From Isoetes engelmannii (lineage: Eukaryota > Streptophyta > Lycopodiopsida > Isoetales > Isoetaceae): DNA of 20,813 nucleotides. The position numbers were made by a program, and so were the translations under genes. Shown piece after piece: positions 17,701 through 20,813 of this stretch. The stretch is taken from assembly GCA_011763485.2 (NCBI GenBank), contig JAANSK020277047.1, positions 1 through 20,813 on the forward strand. Reading direction: 5' to 3'. The notes under the pieces are model-generated. The model did no database searches, was not told where the DNA came from, and saw only the letters and a program-made list of their open reading frames with translations. The stretch's first letter is position 1. The number at the start of each line of letters is the position of its first letter.

Positions 17701-20700
17701 TTCCTTCTCGAACGGGAGAGATCTGTCATATGATAGTTGATGAACATCTCGTCTCCTATGTCTATGTTATAGTCAAAGTGATACTTCTCCTGGACATTTC
17801 AAATATTAGGAAAAAGTTTCCGTAGCTCATTATAGTAAGTAAGTAACTGATTAGGAACTTATCATTGTCAAGGTCTTGCGCATTGGCTTCTGCTTTTATA
17901 TGTACAAGTGATGCCATTCTGCATCTTCCGCCTGGCTCTTTATATATATATATATGCAAATGTACAAAGTTTCTCCAGTTGTTAATTTGTTACTTTTGCA
18001 ATATGGCAGATAAACAAAGGCAGACATGAACAGTTCATTTTGGCAGCGATGCAAGGCTTAACTGAAAAGGCGTAAGTGGGTTATGCTATCTGGAATGGAG
18101 TCAACTTATGCATTATAGTTGAGTCCCCTCATTATTGTCTTTCTTCTCGTGTTAGTCCGGCGCCTGTTGTAGTCGGTTCATGTCGAGCACTATCTCAACT
18201 TTTACCACAAGCTGTCTCAGAAAGCTTTCGCTCACATCTTGGATCTGCTTTTGCTGCCCTTGGAGCCCTTTTGACAGAGGTACTGCTTCTCTTTCCAACC
18301 TTGTTCGATGGGACTCAAGACATTGTTTAACCCCGTAGTTTTGCAGGCATCAGATGAAACATTGCATTTGGTGCTTGAAACTATCAAGGCATGTATACTG
18401 GCAGGTCAGCAACAACATTCACAACTTCGTCAGGCCAGATATGATGCATAAAATTTATCATCTTCATGATCTTATTACCAGATGATCAGGTTACGGCTGC
18501 TATTGAGTCGACGTTGTCTCCGTTACTTCTGAACATTTGGGCACAACATGCATCCGATCCTTTTATTAGTATTGATGCGTTGGAGGTTCTCGAGGTAGAT
18601 GTTTTTTTTTAGCTTAACTTCCCCGTTGATATGCTGATGTATTTATATCTGGCTACTACAGCTTTCTTTAGAAGATGAAATTTAGGCCAGATGTGTGGCT
18701 GTTTAGGCTGATAACGCCACTCTTCCAAAACATAACTATTAAGGCCAAAGCTCTTAAAGAGCCCCAATGCCACTTAAAAAATGGTTATTTACGATCTCAT
18801 AGTTGGAATATTGTGCAGGCAATAAAGGAGACTGCTGGTTGTTTGGAACCTCTAACTGCAAGAGCCTTTCCATTCCTGGGCAAAATTTTTTCGCATGTAA
18901 GCTATTTTTTTTCTGCGTATTCTTTTGATAGTTCTTGCCCTCCTGAAAATATGCAGCACGGAAGAACAGGTTATTTTGTTTGCGTTGTCTATTGGCTCGA
19001 CCCTATATATCAGAGCTGTGACTGACCTTTTAACATAAATTTTGGGCTTTGGGCAGCCAGAAAGTCAGCCAGATGGTTTGGTAGCAGCTGCATTGGATCT
19101 TCTGTCAATGTTACTGAAGGTAATAATGCCCTTTTATGACTCTAGAACGTAACATATTAATTTATTTGGAATTGCATTGTCAAGCTCAAGCCGTGGTTTA
19201 TCTTGCAGAATTCTCCTTTACCTGTGGTACAAGCTGCACATGCATCCATGTTTAAGTCTGTAGTTGCGATCCTGATGCACACAGATGACCATAGTGAACT
19301 CCAGGTATGAGGCATGGTGATATTTTGGTTGGTCGTTGCCAGATTTACCATTGATTATTTAACCAGTGGGTTTACGTTTCAGAACGCGACTGAGTGCTTA
19401 ACAGCATTCGTTCATTCTGGAGGCGAAAAGTTATTGTCTTGGGGAAATGAGGATTATCATAATATACAAATGTTGTTTGATGCTGCTGCAAGGTAATTAA
19501 ATTTTCTGCTTTGCCTTTGTGTCAATTCTCATTAGTAATTCTTGTTGGTTGATAGCTCCCTTTCTACCGTTCGTGCGTGATGCAGTGCTCTCCCTGCTGC
19601 TAACATTTGTTACTTCTCTTTTTCCAGGCTTCTAAATCCCACTCTTCACAGCTCATGCTCTCTTTTTGTGGGGAATTTTATACTCCAGTTAATTCAACAG
19701 TTGTCAACACAGATGGCACCACATCTACGCGACCTTGTTGCAGCTTTGATTGCACGCATGTCTACTGCAGAAATTTCTGGCCTTAAAATATCACTGTTGC
19801 TTGTGTTTGCAAGAATGGTACCATCATTATCCCCACAGCACATGCACTGTAATATAGTGGAAATAGGCTTAATATAGTTGGTTTTCTTTCTTTTGCAGGT
19901 TCACATGAGCGTCCCTAATGTTTCTCAGTTTGTGGATTTGCTAGCTAGTGTACCTGCAAATGGTTATGATAATTCTCTCGCATATGTCATGTCAGAATGG
20001 ACAGCGCATCAAGGTAGTTTTCTTTTTAGAAAGTTTAGGGGTTCTAGACGTGATAAGTCTCAAGACAGTTTTTGAAAATGACAGCGGACATTCAAGGCGC
20101 TTTTCAAATAAAAGTTAGTACTGTGGCGCTGGCTCATCTATTAGGATCATGTGATCCACGTCTCTCACAAATTTTCGTTCAAGGACATTTAATGCAGGTA
20201 AATAATTGAAAAGCTGATATTTTTCATCAATAATGCATGCAAAGCTGATGTGGTTTCTATCCTTAGACAAATGGTTCTGGAATAGTGACACGCTCGCGGT
20301 CAAAGATAACTCCTGATCAATGGACAACTATGTCTCTGCCTTCAAAGGTTATTTGAAAACATTGTTTGATATTGCATCATATATTCTTATACAGGTATTG
20401 CTACATTGTAGATACTTGGTTTGCTAGCGCAATCTCTGATGGAGATCCAAGAACAAGGCGTGAATGGGTTTGATCTTGAGGAGGTAATCATGCGTTGTAA
20501 ATCTCCTGATTCGGCGGCCTTCACCTCCACTGAGTTGTCAATTCTCTCTTTTATTTAAAGGACGATGATTGGGAGGAGGTCAGTGATGAGGAGGAAGCGA
20601 TTGATGGTAATACAATCGAACCAGCGAAAGATTCTGTCTTCAGACCTTTAGAGGACATGAAGCATCTTCTGGACAAAGCTGTAAGCAAGTTTTGGTGCCA

Positions 20701-20813
20701 ATACGTTGTGTGCACATTTTGCTCTAGAAACATGACGCCCGGTCCATGTTTCTTTACTTAAAATATGATGTGATTTCTCTTTAACTTGTTATTGATATAG
20801 GCACGAGAGGAGG
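11775..20813 (+). CDS. IPO9: Importin-9-type nuclear transport receptor (importin-beta/Kap114 family), exons 1-31, 3' end beyond window
   Basis: Nuclear import receptor of ARM/HEAT repeats; animal importin-9 and yeast Kap114 carry cargo such as histones H2A-H2B and release it on RanGTP. Exons: 11775-11898, 11986-12047, 12135-12227, 12526-12697, 13676-13791, 13879-13965, 14042-14158, 14224-14287, 14373-14515, 14853-14900, 14978-15046, 15120-15195, 15277-15407, 16765-16824, 16890-16959, 17027-17091, 18010-18071, 18156-18279, 18347-18404, 18482-18594, 18819-18896, 19057-19119, 19209-19304, 19383-19492, 19628-19817, 19899-20013, 20085-20197, 20267-20347, 20412-20483, 20561-20680, 20801 to the edge. 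These join without a stop for 968 codons. Landmarks: importin N-terminal domain about 15-135 (GLRQLAAVLLKQ, DWPEDWPNL at 126-134), the family hallmark QTWSADANQYVADEDD (367-382), GSCRALSQLLP (about 527-537), TRSRSK (881-886) and an acidic stretch DDDWEEVSDEEE (925-936). The start is the first in-frame ATG with G at -3 and +4 and gives the expected N-terminus (MANGDEQQLAWLVNCLSATL). Plant relatives are slightly over 1,000 residues, so roughly 60-70 are missing. No lesion is seen. Confidence 0.95.
12048..12134 (+). other. Intron 2: U12-type AT-AC intron
   Basis: The 87-bp intron begins ATATCCTTTT, the consensus U12 donor, and ends TTTAC. TTTCTTGAC at 12117-12125 matches the U12 branch consensus TTCCTTRAY at 8 of 9 positions, with the branch A 10 nt before the acceptor. 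Splicing here joins CGC CAG to CTA GCT, giving LRQLAAVLL exactly as expected for the family. No GT donor near the exon end restores this, and the AG at 12137-12138 would shift the frame. Confidence 0.93.
12698..13675 (+). other. Intron 4 (978 bp) with a 52-bp tandem duplication
   Basis: GT-AG intron splitting codon 151. No coding sequence or transposon domain recognised. The only clear structure is the duplication at 13085-13188. Confidence 0.85.
13085..13188. repeat. Exact 52-bp tandem duplication
   Basis: Units 13085-13136 and 13137-13188 are identical, each starting CATTTATATG and ending CATTTTATAC. Identity suggests a recent event; an assembly artefact is the alternative. Confidence 0.95.
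14516..14852 (+). other. Intron 9 (337 bp)
   Basis: Ordinary GT-AG intron, GTACTGG to AAATGCAG. I see no repeat, RNA gene or coding segment in it. Confidence 0.85.
15408..16764 (+). other. Intron 13 (1,357 bp), GC-AG type
   Basis: The donor is AAG|GCAAGT, the usual strong context of GC-AG introns, and the acceptor is GTTGTTGCAG. Using it joins WWK to PREAAIL in frame, matching relatives (WWRLREAVLF). The nearest GT (15419) would add 11 bases and break the frame. Inside are a 15-bp exact tandem repeat (16000-16029) and a diverged pair around TATGGTACTTG (about 15666-15694 and 15706-15735). A 130-codon frame at 16354-16746 has no domain and I regard it as chance. Confidence 0.85.
17092..18009 (+). 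other. Intron 16 (918 bp) carrying a MITE and a TA microsatellite
   Basis: GT-AG intron joining KFAPL to INKGRHEQF. It contains the MITE at 17225-17345 and a short (TA)n run at about 17941-17956. No coding segment recognised. Confidence 0.85.
17218..17352. mobile_element. 121-bp MITE with terminal inverted repeats and 7-8-bp target duplication
   Basis: The left end reads GGGGAGAAGTGCTTTATACA (17225-17244) then C10. The right end, as reverse complement, reads GGGGTAGAGTGCTTTATACA then G and a C12 run. The two differ by only about two bases outside the homopolymers. CTGAATT flanks both sides (17218-17224, 17346-17352), and the preceding C also matches, so the duplication is 7 or 8 bp. That length suits a hAT- or Mutator-like non-autonomous element. 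There is no coding capacity. Confidence 0.85.

Noticed and set aside
13000-18000. CRISPR array, operon or other prokaryotic features
   Set aside because: Repeats here are intronic and irregular, and the gene is clearly a spliced eukaryotic one.

Overview
The window looks like nuclear DNA of a land plant. Its single real host gene is split into many short exons, aligns throughout with plant importin-9-type ARM/HEAT-repeat proteins as I remember them, and has a telo-box motif just upstream. The rest is decayed transposons of plant type: LINEs with zf-RVT-like C-termini, a CACTA-type terminus and a MITE. The LINE proteins and their abundance make me lean weakly towards a fern or another seed-free plant, but the sequence alone does not prove this.

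Layout. Positions 1-600 hold minus-strand remnants of an unrecognised coding sequence, broken by a homopolymer frameshift and a stop. Positions 600-3800 hold no convincing gene. They contain a 24-bp perfect palindrome, a 22-bp direct repeat, a pair of overlapping hairpins, a 45-bp minisatellite and one terminus of a CACTA-like DNA transposon. Positions about 3954-5700 are a plus-strand LINE (LINE-A), with the reverse transcriptase YADD box and a CX2C..HX4C motif still readable but several frameshifts. It is followed at once by a 60-bp nested inverted repeat. Positions 5784-7534 are old repeat debris, including polypurine-tract-like repeats that recall the 3' end of a Ty3/gypsy element.

Positions 7535-10228 are a second LINE (LINE-B, minus strand) that can be bounded at both ends: a 9-bp target-site duplication, an A8 tail and a 5' end beginning GGGG. 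It is an internal-deletion derivative in which ORF1 runs straight into the C-terminal part of ORF2. It sits at the A-rich tail of an older element of the same family (LINE-C, about 10229-10900, minus strand).

From 11775 to the right edge runs an importin-9/Kap114-type nuclear transport receptor gene on the plus strand. I could rebuild 30 complete exons and the start of the 31st, giving 968 codons in one continuous frame. Only about the last 60-70 residues should lie outside the window. All introns fit GT-AG except two. Intron 2 is a textbook U12-type AT-AC intron, and intron 13 uses a GC donor. Introns also carry an exact 52-bp tandem duplication (intron 4) and a 121-bp MITE with target-site duplication (intron 16). 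The upstream leader has a small ORF in a strong start context.

The transposons do not cooperate with the importin gene. They form its upstream neighbourhood and have entered one intron. The strongest observation is the minor-spliceosome AT-AC intron inside the conserved importin N-terminal domain.
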